Positions 21,910-36,360 of a stretch of 64,000 bases of DNA are shown here, in pieces. The notes under the pieces were generated by a model that was not told the origin of the DNA, searched no databases, and worked only from the letters and a program-made list of their open reading frames with translations. A program made the translations under genes and the position numbers. Source of the DNA: Pseudorasbora parva. Lineage: Eukaryota > Chordata > Actinopteri > Cypriniformes > Gobionidae. Each line of letters begins with the position of its first letter. Positions within the stretch are counted from its first letter, which is position 1. The stretch covers positions 25,262,160-25,326,159 of the forward strand of contig NC_090173.1 of the NCBI RefSeq assembly GCF_024679245.1, written 5' to 3'.

Positions 21910-22730
21910 TAACGGGGTTTGTATATGGGAAGGAAGGAGTCGGGAACTGGTGAATGTTCAACAAAGACTTTAATTAAATAATAAACAAAACGAAAAGTAA
22001 AGTAAACCGCGGGCAGCCCCTCATGGACTTCTGCCCGCACACACATAATAAAACAAACAAAACTCAACGTAAAGTCCAGGCCTGGTCCTCTCTCGTCCTT
22101 GACTGGTGTCGCTCGTCCTTATATACCTCTGAGCTCCCTCATGAGAGGACTCAAGAGCGGTGTGACTCGCAGGTGACACTCTTTTGCAATCACGTCCGGT
22201 TCTCGCTTGCTCCTCCCATGTCTCTGACTCGTTCACCTCACCACATACCCCCATCACGCCTCGCAGGCTGGGGGGTACACCTGAGACCCCAATCTCCGCT
22301 TCTGTGGTGTGGACAGACGAGACGAGAGAAGCGGGAGACGGAGACCGAGCGTCAGAACGAGAGAGTGGAGAAAGGAAAAAATTAAATAAAAACCTGTTCC
22401 GGTTACCGGACACACTGCCGCTCGGTCCTCACCAGCCGAGAGGCTCTTCCTCGCGGTGCCAAGCGATGGTTCTGGACGGCCAGATCCTCCTCCGCCCCCT
22501 GGTGGCCGGCGGTGGCTCCTCTGCTTGAGGGAGCCGGCAGCGAGCTCTTTGTTCCCTGCTCCTCCCCATTACAGCGGACGGCAGCAGGCTCCAGCCCACG
22601 GTGAACGCCGGCAACTCCTCCGCTCCCTCCACGACAGCCGCCACCCCACCTCGACCCAGGGGCACGGCAGTGACCTCTCCGTCCCACCGGTCTTCACCGG
22701 TCGGTTTCACCGGTGAAACCAATCATTTCA
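21910..22730 (-). repeat. GC-rich LTR-like repeat fragment
   Basis: A sharply GC-rich block (especially 22260-22710) in AT-rich surroundings. It starts near TGTAACGGGGTTTGTATATG and includes CGCGGGCAGCCCCTCATGG and AAGTCCAGGCCTGGTCCTC, segments I associate with a dispersed fish LTR-type retroelement, probably in antisense. I could not find both LTR edges or a target duplication. Several overlapping open frames here look like GC-driven artefacts. It could instead be a CpG-rich unique sequence. Confidence 0.35.
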
Positions 22731-23380
22731 ATAGAAATCCATGCGATCTTGAATTCTGCTTAAGGATAAAAGATGTCCTCATAATGGGTTCAAATTGGTC
22801 AAATGGTTTTGGGACATTGGCCAAAAGAAACGGTTTGTTTTGGTTTGTTTGAAAGTGACTTCTGTGTGAGCTGTGCTCCAAACATTTCTACAATAGATAA
22901 TGAACCTTTTTGAAATGTCGCTAATGTGTAGTTGGAGAATTGCTAGCATTGACATGTAAGGTTCGGTGTACTGTATAAAAACAGCCTAAAGTGGCTTGCT
23001 TTTCTTTGGTAGTTTATTTTGAAGGTCAAGCTGGTATTTTACTGGTATCCAGCTGGTCAGTCTTGGTCACCAGCTGCTACCACCCCCCTTCACCCTCTTT
23101 AAAACCAGCAAAACAGACAAGCTATAACCATGCACTGTAGGCTGATCTAATCTGTTCAGAAGAGTTTGTGATTTTGTGACTGATGTTGTTCAGTCTGTTT
23201 GTGCTTTGGTTGATTGACACATAAACACAGATCTTGTGGAACACTCACTGGTCAGATTGAGCTTCATTGACACTGAGTGGTTAAGCACACTCTGCTCTCT
23301 GCATGTGTCCACAAATTTACAACACACTTGACTTAGTAAGCAAATATTGATGAAATGCTTGCTTTGGTGTTGCCAAGGAA
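22731..23380. other. Intergenic, nothing recognised
   Basis: No gene or clear repeat, apart from a short AGCTGGT/ACCAGC-rich tract near 23030-23110. Confidence 0.4.
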
Positions 23381-23382
23381 AC

Positions 23383-23474
<92 letters not shown>

Positions 23475-23493
23475 CCTGTGTGTGTGTGTGTGT
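23383..23493. repeat. (TG)n microsatellite
   Basis: About 45 TG units to 23472, an interruption (AGCCTG), then about 10 more. Confidence 0.95.
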
Positions 23494-23499
23494 GCCTTG

Positions 23500-24530
23500 A
23501 CATTGGAGTTCAGAAGCTGAATAATGGATGCGAATGTTGATGTAATTTCCAGACGTATTTTGCTGCTTCTCCTTTTTAAATATGCAAAGGTTTATTGGCG
23601 ATGCCCAGGCAAGAGGCCAAACTGGGTGTGGAAAGTGACAAAACAGGAGAAAAAGAGACACAAGAAAGGGAGAGAGATAAAAATAAGGTCTTTGAAGAGT
23701 GGCATGCACACTTGACATGCATAAACACTGTCAACATGCGCAAACATTCTCAAGCAAATATTTAGACGTCCTCTCCCTCTCAGCCGTGGCGCTGATTGGT
23801 TCACGCTCTCTTTATCTCTGTGGTGCGAGCAGTTAAAGGTGAAGGCTCTGTGAGATTTTTCTGCTCTGTCACCAGTCTGTCTGACTCCTGAGACCGGTCA
23901 GAAGTGAGTCAAGGGTTAAAATGTTCTGTTTGATCTTGTCAGATGAAAGCATGAAGGTTTTATAATACTTGGGGGAACTATCTGTTAGCATTCCCATTCA
24001 TTTCAATGGCAGCGACTCGACTAGAGAAAATATGCCATCTTTGCTCATAGTGGCTCAGTTCTAAAAGCAGTTTTTTTTTAGCCAGTCAGCTATAAAAGCT
24101 ATGTGACTTGTTGCTCAGAGAAGATAATGTTGTGTTCATGCTGAATGGCAAATGCTTTAGAATAAAAATAAAAATAAGTAATAAGCTTTAATCAATGGCA
24201 TGACAATGCTTACATAATATAATTAAATACTTACTATAGAAAGATGTTTTTTGCCTACTAGTGTTAGTGTTCATAACTACTAAACTAACAACTAGCCAAT
24301 GATGACTAGACAAACCTTCACCCTTGATGAAGCACAGATCTTTTCTTCCATATTGTGATGTATAGAGATAAAAAAAGGGGGGAACAATGTAGGGCGGTGA
24401 CTTCTATTCATCAGCTGTTGATTGGATAGAGACAGATCTGAATGCAAGCTTGCGGCTGGTTGTAAAAAAAGGGGTGGGTTTACCTGTACAACATAATTGG
24501 AGAAGTCCAGCCTATGTATAATACACTGGA
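23500..24530. other. Intergenic, nothing recognised
   Basis: No gene recognised. The part at about 23980-24080 has phrases such as TTCCCATTCATTTCAATGGC that are common in cyprinid dispersed repeats. Confidence 0.35.
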
Positions 24531-24539
24531 AAAAATGTA

Positions 24540-25215
24540 GAGTGACATCAAGGGGGTAATCTAGCGCTCGGAAAGCGTTCCACCCCTAGGGGCGGCCATT
24601 GCTAACCAAGCCATCACCTGTTAGCATCCCATTGACTCCCATTCATTTTTGAGTCACTTTGACAGTGAATAACTTTACATCTGAGACGTTTAAAGACTCC
24701 ATTTGTCCATTGTTTATTTCTAAAGAAACACGACAATGCATAAAAGGCTCCATTACCTTGTATCTTACACTATCGCCCCATAGAAGCTGTTTTTGTAAAA
24801 ATAGGCTAACTATTGCGTCATAACCAACGCGACTCTGTCGCACAGTTGAGAAATTACCGTATAGACCTGAGGAGACGCTCGCAGGCAATCTTTTACTGTC
24901 TATGGGACAGTCGGGGGGACGTGGAGACATAAAGTCTGATAAAGTCAAGGGGGAAGAATGGGGAGAAGCCCATAGTGAGCCAAAAGCAACGGGAGAAAAT
25001 ATTTAAACAACGTGATTCAGCTTTCACTTTCCACAACTACTAGAAGACCTACAGCTGTCAGACAGGAGGCTCACGTCACATCTACGTCGTCAAGCTCAGT
25101 CTGAGCCTGCGCAGTTCGCTCAGCCATCAGGAAGTGAGTGCTCCTATACTGACATCACTTAATGCCGTAGAAGTCAGTGGGATCGCTCGGTCCATTTCTT
25201 TTACTGTCTATGAGT
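24540..25215. repeat. Dispersed cyprinid-type repeat
   Basis: The stretch contains CCCATTGACTCCCATTCATT, TTTTACTGTCTATGGGACAG and, at its end, TTTTACTGTCTATGAGTGAC, which I recognise as parts of a very common cyprinid dispersed repeat. There is no credible coding frame and its class is unassigned. Confidence 0.45.
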
Positions 25216-25548
25216 GACATTTACTTAAAAAAAGCTAGGCAACTTTTTCCACACAGAAAGTGCTTGTAATCTTTACTCAGGCTAAAGTAATATTTACTTA
25301 CTAGAATCACTTATTTTTTAAGTAAAATACACAAGTAAATTGCACTCGCAATACTCATCTATAGATTGTAACTTTCATTCAGATTACCATTGCATCCAAT
25401 TACAAAGCCCAAGTGAACATTGCTGTTATTTGAAGTCTGTCATTTAACCGCAAGATCGAGTTATGACATTTAGATTAAACATTATAACCAAATTGTAAAA
25501 ATCATATGCACGGTAAATCATTCACTATAAGATCGATAACAATAAATC

Positions 25549-27097
<1,549 letters not shown>

Positions 27098-27099
27098 TA

Positions 27100-28238
27100 C
27101 ACTCACCTACAGGGTTATTAATTTCAATTTCAATTTCTCATTAATGCAGTTATCTAAATCAACCATTCACATGGCAGTTGCTTCAATGCATTTAGGGGTG
27201 TGGTGCTGGTCAAGACAATCTCCTGAACTCCAAACTGAATGTCAGAATGGGAAAGAAAGGAGATTTAAGCAATTTTGAACGTGGCATGGTTGTTGGTGCC
27301 AGACGGGCCGGTCTGAGTATTTCACAATCTGCTCAGTTACTGGGATTTTCACAAACAACCATTTCTAGGGTTTTATAAAGAATGGTGTGAAAAGGGAAAA
27401 ACATCCAGTATGCGGCAGTACTATGGGCGGAAATGCCTTGTTGATGCTAGAGGTCAGAGGAGAATGGGCCGACTGATTTAAGCTGATAGAAGAGCAACTT
27501 TGACTGAAATAACCACTCGTTACAACCGAGGTGTGCAGCAAAGCATTTGTGAAGCCACAACACGCACAACCTTGAGGCAGATGGGCTACAACAGCAGAAG
27601 ACCCCACCGGGAAGACTGGAAAAATTTTGCCTGGTCTAAAGAGTCTCGGTTTCTGTTGAGACATTCAGATGGTAGAGTCAGAATTTGGCATGAACATAAT
27701 AAGAGCATGCCTTGTTACCACTGTACAGGCTGGTGGTGGTGGTGGTGTAATGGTGTGGGGGATGTTTTCTTGGCACACTTTAGGCCCCTTAGTGCCAAAT
27801 GTGCATGGTTTATATGCCGCTGCCTACCTGAGCATTGTTTCTGACCATGTCCATTCCTTTATGAGCACCATGTACCCATCCTCTGATGGCTACTTCCAGC
27901 AGGATAATGCACCATGTCACAAAGCTCAAATCATTTCAAATTGGTTTCTTGATCATGACAATGAGTTCACTGTACTAAAATGGCCCCACAGTCACCAGAT
28001 CTCAACCCAATAGAGCATCTTTGGGATGTGGTGAAACGGGAGCTTTGTGCCCTGGATGTGCATCCCACAAATCTCCATCAACTGCAAGATGCTTTTCTAT
28101 CAATATGGGCCAACATTTCTAAAGAATGCTTTGAGCACCTTGTTGAATCAATGCCACGTAGAATTAAGGCGGTTCTGAAGGTGAAAGGGGTCAGACACAG
28201 TATTAGTATGGTGTTCCTAATAATCCTTTAGGTGAGTG
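27100..28238 (+). mobile_element. Nearly full-length Tc1-like transposon, inactive
   Basis: The ends are inverted repeats (CACTCACCTACAGGGTTATTA at the left is matched by CACTCACCTAAAGGATTATT in reverse complement at the right), and each is bordered by TA, the Tc1/mariner target site. The 1139-bp length and single transposase frame on the plus strand fit the family. The transposase is broken by stops and frameshifts (see the pseudogene entry). Confidence 0.85.
27247..28231 (+). pseudogene. Tc1-like transposase pseudogene
   Basis: From the ATG at 27247 the frame reads MGKKGDLSNFERGMVVGARR and then an HTH segment (SISQSAQLLGFSQTTISRVL) before a TAA. Further pieces in other frames follow: TLRQMGYNSRRPHREDW, the catalytic-core piece VMVWGMFSWHTLGPL, QQDNAPCHKAQ with the second Asp, and SPDLNPIEHLWDVVKREL with the terminal acidic residue. 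At least two frame changes and two stops separate them. All DDE landmarks are recognisable, so decay is moderate. Confidence 0.8.
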
Positions 28239-28249
28239 TATATTTCATG

Positions 28250-30290
28250 GTGGAGCAGCTTTTTCATGCTATTTTACAAAATGTTCTCTAATCCAACCTG
28301 TTACATTTGTGAATTAAGGTAAAGAAATTAACATTTAACTTCTACTTAGGCCAACAGCAAGAAGGAAGAGGCTCACAAAATGATGGGAAGACCTGCACCC
28401 CCACCACTGACAGAAGAATAGGAGATAGGAGGGGAAAAAAGAACAATTGCTTTTGTATTTAGCAAATAAAGATGACCAAATAAAGAGTGAATCATTTGTG
28501 TTTATTTAACACCTGTGGTGTATGGCATATATTTCAGACCCTTCCTTCTGGTATTCTTCCATTCCATATAGTAATCTTTCATTGTTCAGAAGGCATAATG
28601 ATGGGAATATGTGTATCAATGCATTCAACCACATTCAAAAAAGGAAATTCTAATTATTAAGTTACTTCCAGAGGTTCCAACGTCATTTAACCTGATTTCT
28701 ACTGACCTGCAACCCTGTGCAACTCCTCTTTGAGGCTCTCTTTTTTATTTTTCTTGTTTCCAATCCAAATATATACAAATTAGTAGAGTTTTTGCTTTTG
28801 TTTGGGAGAGAAACAAGAAACAAGATTTCAGTTAGAAGTAAGATTATTTTTCTTACTACATTGGCGATAATTTTGCTTGGTTTAAGCAAAAACTCACTTT
28901 ATTTTGATTTTTTGATTTTCAACAAAACACGATTTTGTTTTTAGATATTTAGACTAGAATCAAGACTAAGTAAGAAGAGTATTTTTTGCAATGGACACAC
29001 ATTCAGAAAGAGCTCATGTGAGAGTAAGGCAAACTTTCCTTACCTGGCCTTACTAATATGCTCTGCATCCCTGATATTATATAAAAAAATCATTAAAACA
29101 TAGTACCGCTCATATAAATATGCATGTGGATACAGCAAGCAAAAAAATTCTCATCTGACATGAATGTAACACCCCACAAATTACTGCAGCCTCCTCTTCT
29201 GCAGGATGCTAGTTTTATCCTTTTGACAATATCCTCTTGATTAAAAAATATATTCAGAGTAAATGAATGTACCTGCATTGCAAAAAAACAAAAAACAAAT
29301 TGTCATTTCCAGTCAAAATATCTCAAGATTGTTAAATCAATGTGCATTTCCACATAACAATGGCATGTTCCTGGGGACAAAAGAAAAAAGCTAATTGAAA
29401 TGAATTTTTCTTATTTTGCAAATGATATGCCAATAGGATAAGAAAAAAATACTCAGTATTAAAAGCATTTGTGCAGCATCAATGACTGAATGAATTAAGT
29501 ATTTAAAAATCGCTAGCACTTTGAAAAGGGGGAGGCGACCGAATTAAGGTAAACATTTATATTAATATTAAGGATGATTAATAGTATTATTGAAGTTATA
29601 CAGTGCTGAAAGACACAAAGACCCAATCGAGCTCTATTTACACTCATAACCCCTCAGCTGGGCTGTTGTTCGCCACTTCTCTTGATGAATTCTATACACT
29701 TGTGTTCAACTGTTGTCTCTCCTCATCTTCTCTTTCTCTCATTCACCGCATTCATTGTCCAACTCTTTGTGGATGTGTTTGGTGCATTGTATGTATGTAA
29801 TCATATCTATACAGACTGCTAATGAGCTTATTGGAGCACCAACAACACAAGCGTACCCTAGAACACACACACACACACACGCCTCAGGGGTCGCCACAGG
29901 GTAGAGTGAAATTAACATAATCTGTCCTATTCACGCTGACACTCTCCTCTTTGTTTGCAGTAAATGAACTCTAACCCCTGACAACATCACATACCCAGTC
30001 CTATTTCACAAAAATAGGGGGGAAAGCAGCAATGAGATGTGATTCAAGTGATAGACTGTAGTAATATCAGCCAGACCAACTAAATCATTGCTATTTTGTT
30101 AAATTAAGAGTGTCAGTTTATTTGTTCGCCTTCTTCACCAAAGGGTCAAGGTTTGGCTGGTTAGTGTAGCCCTTGCTGGTAGATGTCATACTTTACTTAC
30201 TTAATGAAGACAGATTATGCTATTTTACATGATCAACTTTCTGTAATGTATAATGTTGCTGTTTAAGCATGAAAAATATCTGAAAAGTTA
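28250..30290. other. Intergenic with short inverted dispersed repeats
   Basis: Stretches at about 28850-28995 and 29280-29460, with AAGCAAAAACTCACTT, GACTAGAATCAAGACTAAG and TATTTTTTGCAATG-type motifs, look like fragments of a fish MITE family also seen near 35800-35995. A short CA run lies at 29862-29880. No gene is recognised. Confidence 0.4.
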
Positions 30291-30299
30291 CAAAGCGCA

Positions 30300-32410
30300 A
30301 AGTCACTCCAAAGGGTTATTCTGTAGCCTATATAATATCGCACTGTTTCTGGTGTCCCTGAAATGGTGGTCTGGAATGAACACGTGACAAAATTCCTTAT
30401 TGGAAAAATTCCCGCCAAAAATGTATGCAAAAATGGGCATTAGTATTGTGTTAAAACCAAGTGGCAACATCCCCCAGTTTCTCTTGAAGCCAGTATGAAA
30501 GTGACTTAAATAGCAGTTCCTCAACTGGCCACTAGGGACAGGCTCCAGAAGGGAGCAGAATCTCATTGAGCCCCATGTTAAAATTCACAACTTTAACGCA
30601 AAAAAAACGTTTACAGCCTGGTACAAATTGTGGTTTTGGTCTACACAGCTGATTTTGCCCTTCATGACAACTGTGAGGGGGGTGAATTTTATGTATAACT
30701 CATTCATATACCAGGGCTCTCAAGTCTCACGCATTGGGCGTGAGACACACGCATTTCAACCCGTTCACACGCTCACACGCCACACCATGTATTTCTCACG
30801 CAGAGAAATCGCCAGGGTAACACACACTAAAGTTGCGCGCTATTAGAGGAGTCAAGCGAGTTCCCTGACGGCCCTGCCACGCACCAGTTAATCTAATAAA
30901 AATAGAGACCGAACAGCCAATCATAAAATAGATTTGCTGTATCTGGGTAAGATATAGATATTCCCTCCACCCAAGAACGTTTACGTTCTGATTCCAACGT
31001 CAACTTCTGTGATTCACGCCACGGCCTTGCTCATTGAATCAAATGCTCGCTGAAGTACCGTTAGTTGGCAAATAGAAGCAACGATGACAGACGCAGAGAC
31101 ACAAAGATAACGGTGTCAAGTTAAGTTTCTGACAGCACTTTTGGAAGGGTTTTTTTTTGTTTTTATCTCACTTTCATTAATTAATTTATTAAAAGTAACT
31201 CCATTTTGTAAGATCATTTTCGTCTAGTAATTCCAAACATCACGAGGCAGACGACATTCATCAAATACTGTCGAGTTATTAACACGCTCCACAGCACCAC
31301 CCAGTGGATTTAGTTAAAACTGCGAGATTTAGAGGGATTTATAATGGATTCACTGCATTTAGGCCAGCTAAGCAATAGCCTATAGTAAAATTTCTATTTT
31401 ATTTTTATTTTTCGAATATTAATTACAAATCGAATATATTCGTGCTCACCCCTATTTTTGGAAGTTGAAGTGTAGCGATATAAAATTTGCAATGCAATAT
31501 GCAAAATGGCAATGCATTTCAGTATTTAAATTTACATTTTCCATACCATGTGTGCAACATTTGGAACAAAATGATAATTCAAATTGAATAATATAATTTA
31601 CATTTGCTATTTCCTACACTAGTTTTAACATATAATTTAAACATAAATTGTATATTGTAATACTTTATATAAGTTGCAAAATTAAAATTACACACACACA
31701 CTAATTAAGTGCATTTTTTTTTATTTGTACGAATTTGTACTTTTTCATATCAGACCCCCGTACCCAGCCAAACCCCGTTGCTGCCGCCACGGCCAAAATC
31801 TCACTCTGAACTCAGTTCAAAACTTGAGAGCCCTGATATACATTATATAAAGCCTTAAAGTTCTGCAAAATTAAGGGCATGGGTAGGCTACTTTGAGTGA
31901 CAGGTAGATTGTCCTTTGTCTGCTGTCTGTTAGTTATCAAGTCACCTCAGCTCAGCCCACGTCCTGCCTCCTAGCCCATTTTTTGTTATCCGTTAGTGTC
32001 ACGAGGCAACGCACGGCCAACTCATTTCTACTTTACGCTTCAAAACTGCCCTTCAGAATATTATGGGTACATCACGGACACTATTTCCATATTTTTTATT
32101 AAAGGTTGAAACTCGCGGTTATGTGTAAGGGAGATGACATTTCCTAAACACGCTTAAAGTGGTTGACCAGTCGCACTGGGCAAGTCGACCAATCAGAGCA
32201 CATTGGGGTTTTTTCAGAAGAAGGGGATTGATGGAGGCCGGAACTTGACAGTGTATCTGACAGACTGGGGGGAAAAGAGCTGCAATAATGTAAAATATGT
32301 GAAAATAGTGTTTTTTGAACATTCAAGCATGAAGATCTATTCTAATAGACCCCAAAAAACAAAATCAAGACTTTGTATTTGGCATAATATTGCCTCTTTA
32401 AGGTTACAGG
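30300..32410. repeat. Dispersed cyprinid repeat split by a nested hAT-like element
   Basis: The left part (about 30300-30705) contains GCCACTAGGGACAGGCTCCA and TCATGACAACTGTGAGGGGG. The right part (from about 31842) continues with TAAAGCCTTAAAGTTCTGCA and TACTTTGAGTGACAGGTAG. I recognise these as adjacent pieces of one common repeat, so the 1.1-kb element at 30712-31835 inserted into it. Confidence 0.5.
30712..31835. mobile_element. hAT-like non-autonomous element
   Basis: The termini are inverted: CAGGGCTCTCAAGTCTCACG at the left and CAGGGCTCTCAAGTTTTGAA in reverse complement at the right. The flanks share ATATAC (30706-30711 and 31836-31841). CAGGG-type ends are typical of hAT elements, though hAT normally makes 8-bp duplications and I can see only 6 matching bases. 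No transposase frame is recognised inside. Confidence 0.65.
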
Positions 32411-33043
32411 TTTAGGTGCGACCTATGAAATGAAAGCCCTCTTATTGACGGCAATACTGTGTCCTTGAGCAAAGGACTGCTAATATTAATTCTGCACTCT
32501 TGGTATGTATGATGCTCCGGATTGAATAGAATGATACAGAATAAAGGAAGCTCAGCGCTTTTTCTGGAAAACTACACAGTGCTGAAACAGACAGTTCTGT
32601 TTGATTGGTTTCGAGATTTGGGAATACACACACACACACACACACACACACAAAGGAAGACAAATCTGAAATTAACTGTCACTCAGGTGAAATTACGTAT
32701 CTTACTGTCAACACAAATCAGATGTTTACTGAGGCATCTAAATTAAAAAAACAATATTTTTTGTTTTGTTTTTGAAGGAAGTCTCTTAATTACCAAGGCT
32801 TCAGAAATTAGTCTATGATGATGATTTGCTGTTCAAGAAACATTTCTTATCGATGTTTTAACAGTTGTGCTGTTTTTTCAGGATTATTTGATGAATGGAA
32901 TATTCAAAAGAGCAGCATTTACAAGATTTTAGAAGATATTTTGCAACATTTTAAATCTTTTTTTTTTGTTGTTGATCAATTTAATACACCATTGTTTGAA
33001 TAAAACTTAAAATCTTACTGACTCCAAACACACTCTCAATGTA
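32411..33043. other. Intergenic with a (CA)n run
   Basis: A CA microsatellite at about 32626-32652. No gene is recognised. Confidence 0.45.
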
Positions 33044-33824
33044 CACTATATTGCCAGACGTACTGAGGCATCCCTCCAAATCATTGAATTCAGGCATTTC
33101 AATCACTTCCATGGCCACAGGTGTATAAAATCAAGCACATAGGCATGCAGACACTTCAACAAATATTTTTTTAAAGACTAACCCTAACCCATCACCAAGT
33201 GAAATGCAAAAAAAATGGGTGGTGTAAAGCACGCTGCCACTGGACTCTAGAGCAGTGAAGATGTGTTCTCTGGAGTGACCAATCACACTTTAGCATCTGG
33301 CAATCTGATGGATGAGTCTGTGTTTGGTGGTTGCTAGGCGAACTTGCCTAACTGCATTGTGCCAATGGTATGGGGTTGGACTTGACCCCTTAGTTCCAGC
33401 GAAAGGAAGTCTTAATGCGTCAGCATAGACATTTTGGACAATTTCATGCTCCCAACTTTGTGGGAATAGTCTGGGGATGGCTCCTTTCTGATCCAACATG
33501 ACCCAAGGTCCATAAAGACATGGATGAGCGAGTTTGGTGTGGAGGAACATGCCTGCATGCCTGACCTCAACGCGATAGAACACCTTTGGGATGAATTCGA
33601 GCAGAGGCTGTCAGTCAGGTCTTCTCGTCCAACATCAGTGCCTGACCTCACAAATGTGCTTCTAGAAGAATGGTCAAAAATATATATAAAACACTAAACC
33701 TTGTGGAAAGCCTTTCCAGAAGAGTTGAAGCTGTTATAGCTGCAAAGGGTGGGCCAACTGCAGATAAACCCTACAGATTAAGAATGGGATGTCATTAAAG
33801 TTCATGAGCATGAAAGAGTAATAT

Positions 33825-33828
<4 letters not shown>
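33044..33828 (+). mobile_element. Tc1-like transposon fossil, internally deleted
   Basis: The ends read CACTATATTGCC at the left and, in reverse complement, CACTATATTAC at the right. The plus strand retains scattered transposase pieces: SGVTNHTLASGNL, MPDLNAIEHLWDEFEQRL (a degraded PDLNPIEHLWDE motif) and VLLEEWSKIYIK, broken by many stops. The N-terminal half is missing. Confidence 0.7.

Positions 33829-33835
<7 letters not shown>

Positions 33836-33906
<71 letters not shown>
33836..33906. repeat. (TA)n microsatellite
   Basis: About 34 TA units directly after a short GT run. Confidence 0.95.
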
Positions 33907-33909
<3 letters not shown>

Positions 33910-36270
33910 TACAGTTGCCTACAGTTAAGTTCATATATATTTGGACACAGCCAGAACTAAAAATGTCAAACCAGTATTGGAAAAGCATTCTTTGGATGAA
34001 TGAAAGTAAGATGATACAGCATCATCTGTAAAACACAGTATGTGACAGTGATGGCATGGAGATGCAAGGCTTCCAGAGACACTGGGTCACTGGTTGATGA
34101 TGTGACAGAAACAGGCAGATATATTTTGAAGTGTTGGGATATTCTGTTCATAATTGGATTGAATTAAAAACTGAAATGTTGTGCTTCAAATTCCCTTTTT
34201 TTCCTTGTTTTATTTCAGTTCTATTCTGGTGGCATACAGAACCGAAATTATGAAAATTGTAGAAAAACATGTACACACAAACTAAATGCTCACAGACTCA
34301 TAGGGATTGTCACTATGGGGACATAAATTGAGGTCCCCATGGGTACAAAAGCTTATAAATCATAAATAATTAGTTATTTTGAAAATGCAAAAATGCAGAA
34401 AGTTTTGTGTGATGGGTAGATTTAAGCATAGGGTAGTGTTGGGGGATAATATGGTTTGTACAGTATAAAGACCATTACGTCTATGGCGAGTCCCCAGAAA
34501 GATAGCACACGAGATGTGTGTGTGTGTGCACACGCTTTCTTTTAGGGGTTTCTCTTCGATGATAATCATAAATTCTTCTGGACAAAAACTAAAGAATTTA
34601 TTTTCATCCCGACCTTCATTATTCAAGAGAATATTTCAAAGCAAACTCTGCCCCCTAGCGACACATACTGGTTAGTGCATTTGTTCAAATAGGCCTGTGT
34701 AGTTTCACGTTTCACAAGCATTCATGTAAAGTTTTCACAGAGCATTTTTAAATCACATCTAACGGAAATGTATAACTTTAGGTTACTGTTAAGACATACT
34801 TTTTTAGCAGTCACATAGCAAACATACTCTTTATTCATTTGTAAAAGCAAATTCATAAAACAAAATATTTAAAACAAACAAAAATAAAAAGTGAACATTT
34901 TTCAATGTCTTCACAGGGACTGAAGAAGATTTTTTTAATCATTCAGTCAAAACTCCCCTCCAAAAAAAAAAAAAACAGTTTCCCTGTATCTGACTTCTAT
35001 TTGTTGAGGGCTAATTTACACTTGTAAACTTGTTTCACAAAGGCTGAGCATTATTCTTACATAATTGCATGACCATGTGCAATGTCATGACAACGTGTGT
35101 GGTGAAGTCCCATAATCTGATACTCTGAATAATCTATATGATCAAAAATGTATTTTTTAAAAGACAAATGTGAGAAACAACTGTGATGTAGGCCTACTGC
35201 AGTTTCAGGCCATGCGACATTACACTTTACTTCTGCTCGGATTAAATGCATGGTCATGTCATTTCTTATCATTATATTAAAGGCCATTCTCACACAGATT
35301 TTATTTCATAGTTATAGCTGAAATAGTGAATAAAAATAAAATAAAAAATATGTTTTAACAGTGAACACCAAAGTTTAAAGTGTAAGGAACAGTCTATAAG
35401 TGCTGAAATGGCGCCACCTATCTCTCTAAAAACAAAGCCTTGCGACGGCGAGTAAAGTTAGCACGATATATGGAAGCACTGGTTACGGATTATTAGTGGT
35501 GTTTGCTTGCTAACGCAAGTATTACTATTATTACGCCTTATACTTAAGGATAACGATTTGAACAAATCCCTACACCTAAATAACCTAAAGTCCAGAGGAA
35601 CTTGGAGGAGATCTTTTAAAAATTCTAATGGCCTTCAAACTGCATACTGTATACTGCTTATTAAAAGCACGAGAAATAAATGTATAAAAATGTACACGGA
35701 AAAAAGAGTTATTACTCACTATTTTTGTCTAGTTTATCGGTACAAATATCTAAACATTTTATCAAAAGCAAAATGACATTAAGCCTTGTTTTCTGAAGAA
35801 AAAAATAAGTGTTTTTACTTAAAACAAGTTAAATATCTTCATATTTGGATATTTTAACTTATTTTAAGCATAAACTCACATGATAATTGTGATACATTTT
35901 TCTAGACTAAATAGTCAAGTAAATGTATCTTGATTTAAGAATGTTTAGATATTTGTACTGTAAAACAATACTAAGATTATTATTTTTTGCAGCGTAACAC
36001 CAACAATCTACACAACTTTAACCATTTGTAATAATAATTTGATTTGATTTCTTTGGCGAACTTATCCACAGCACTAAAACACTCTTAGATAGGCTACTTT
36101 GTGCAAATATCCAGTAGGGAGCAGTAACGTAATTCCCCTTTCAGTCGCCAGCACTTCCCGTAACTCCTGCTCACCTAAAGTCCCTCTCTCTTGAAGCCCC
36201 ACCTTACTGCCTCCTCCTCTCCATCTTCTCCTCCCTCAACCCTTTTTGAAGAACCCATTCAAACCTTCAC
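33907..36270. other. Intergenic with dispersed repeats
   Basis: At about 34290-34500 there is a repeat with GTCACTATGGGGACATAAATT and TTTGTACAGTATAAAGACCA, related to copies at 53540-53700 and 53960-54110. At about 35790-35995 there is a MITE-like stretch with AACTTATTTTAAGCATAAAC and TTATTTTTTGCAGCGTAA. No gene is recognised. The mrc2 3' UTR could extend toward here: a minus-strand AATAAA lies near 34831, but the link is unproven. Confidence 0.4.
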
Positions 36271-36272
<2 letters not shown>

Positions 36273-36333
<61 letters not shown>

Positions 36334-36360
36334 CCTCCCTCTCTCTCTCTCTCTTTCTCC
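36273..36360. repeat. (CT)n-rich microsatellite
   Basis: About 27 uninterrupted CT units (36274-36327), followed by interrupted CT/CCCT sequence. Ser/Leu or Arg/Glu open frames across it are artefacts. Confidence 0.9.

Noticed and set aside
30712..31835. Protein-coding gene inside the hAT-like element
   Set aside because: There are only short open frames without recognisable motifs.
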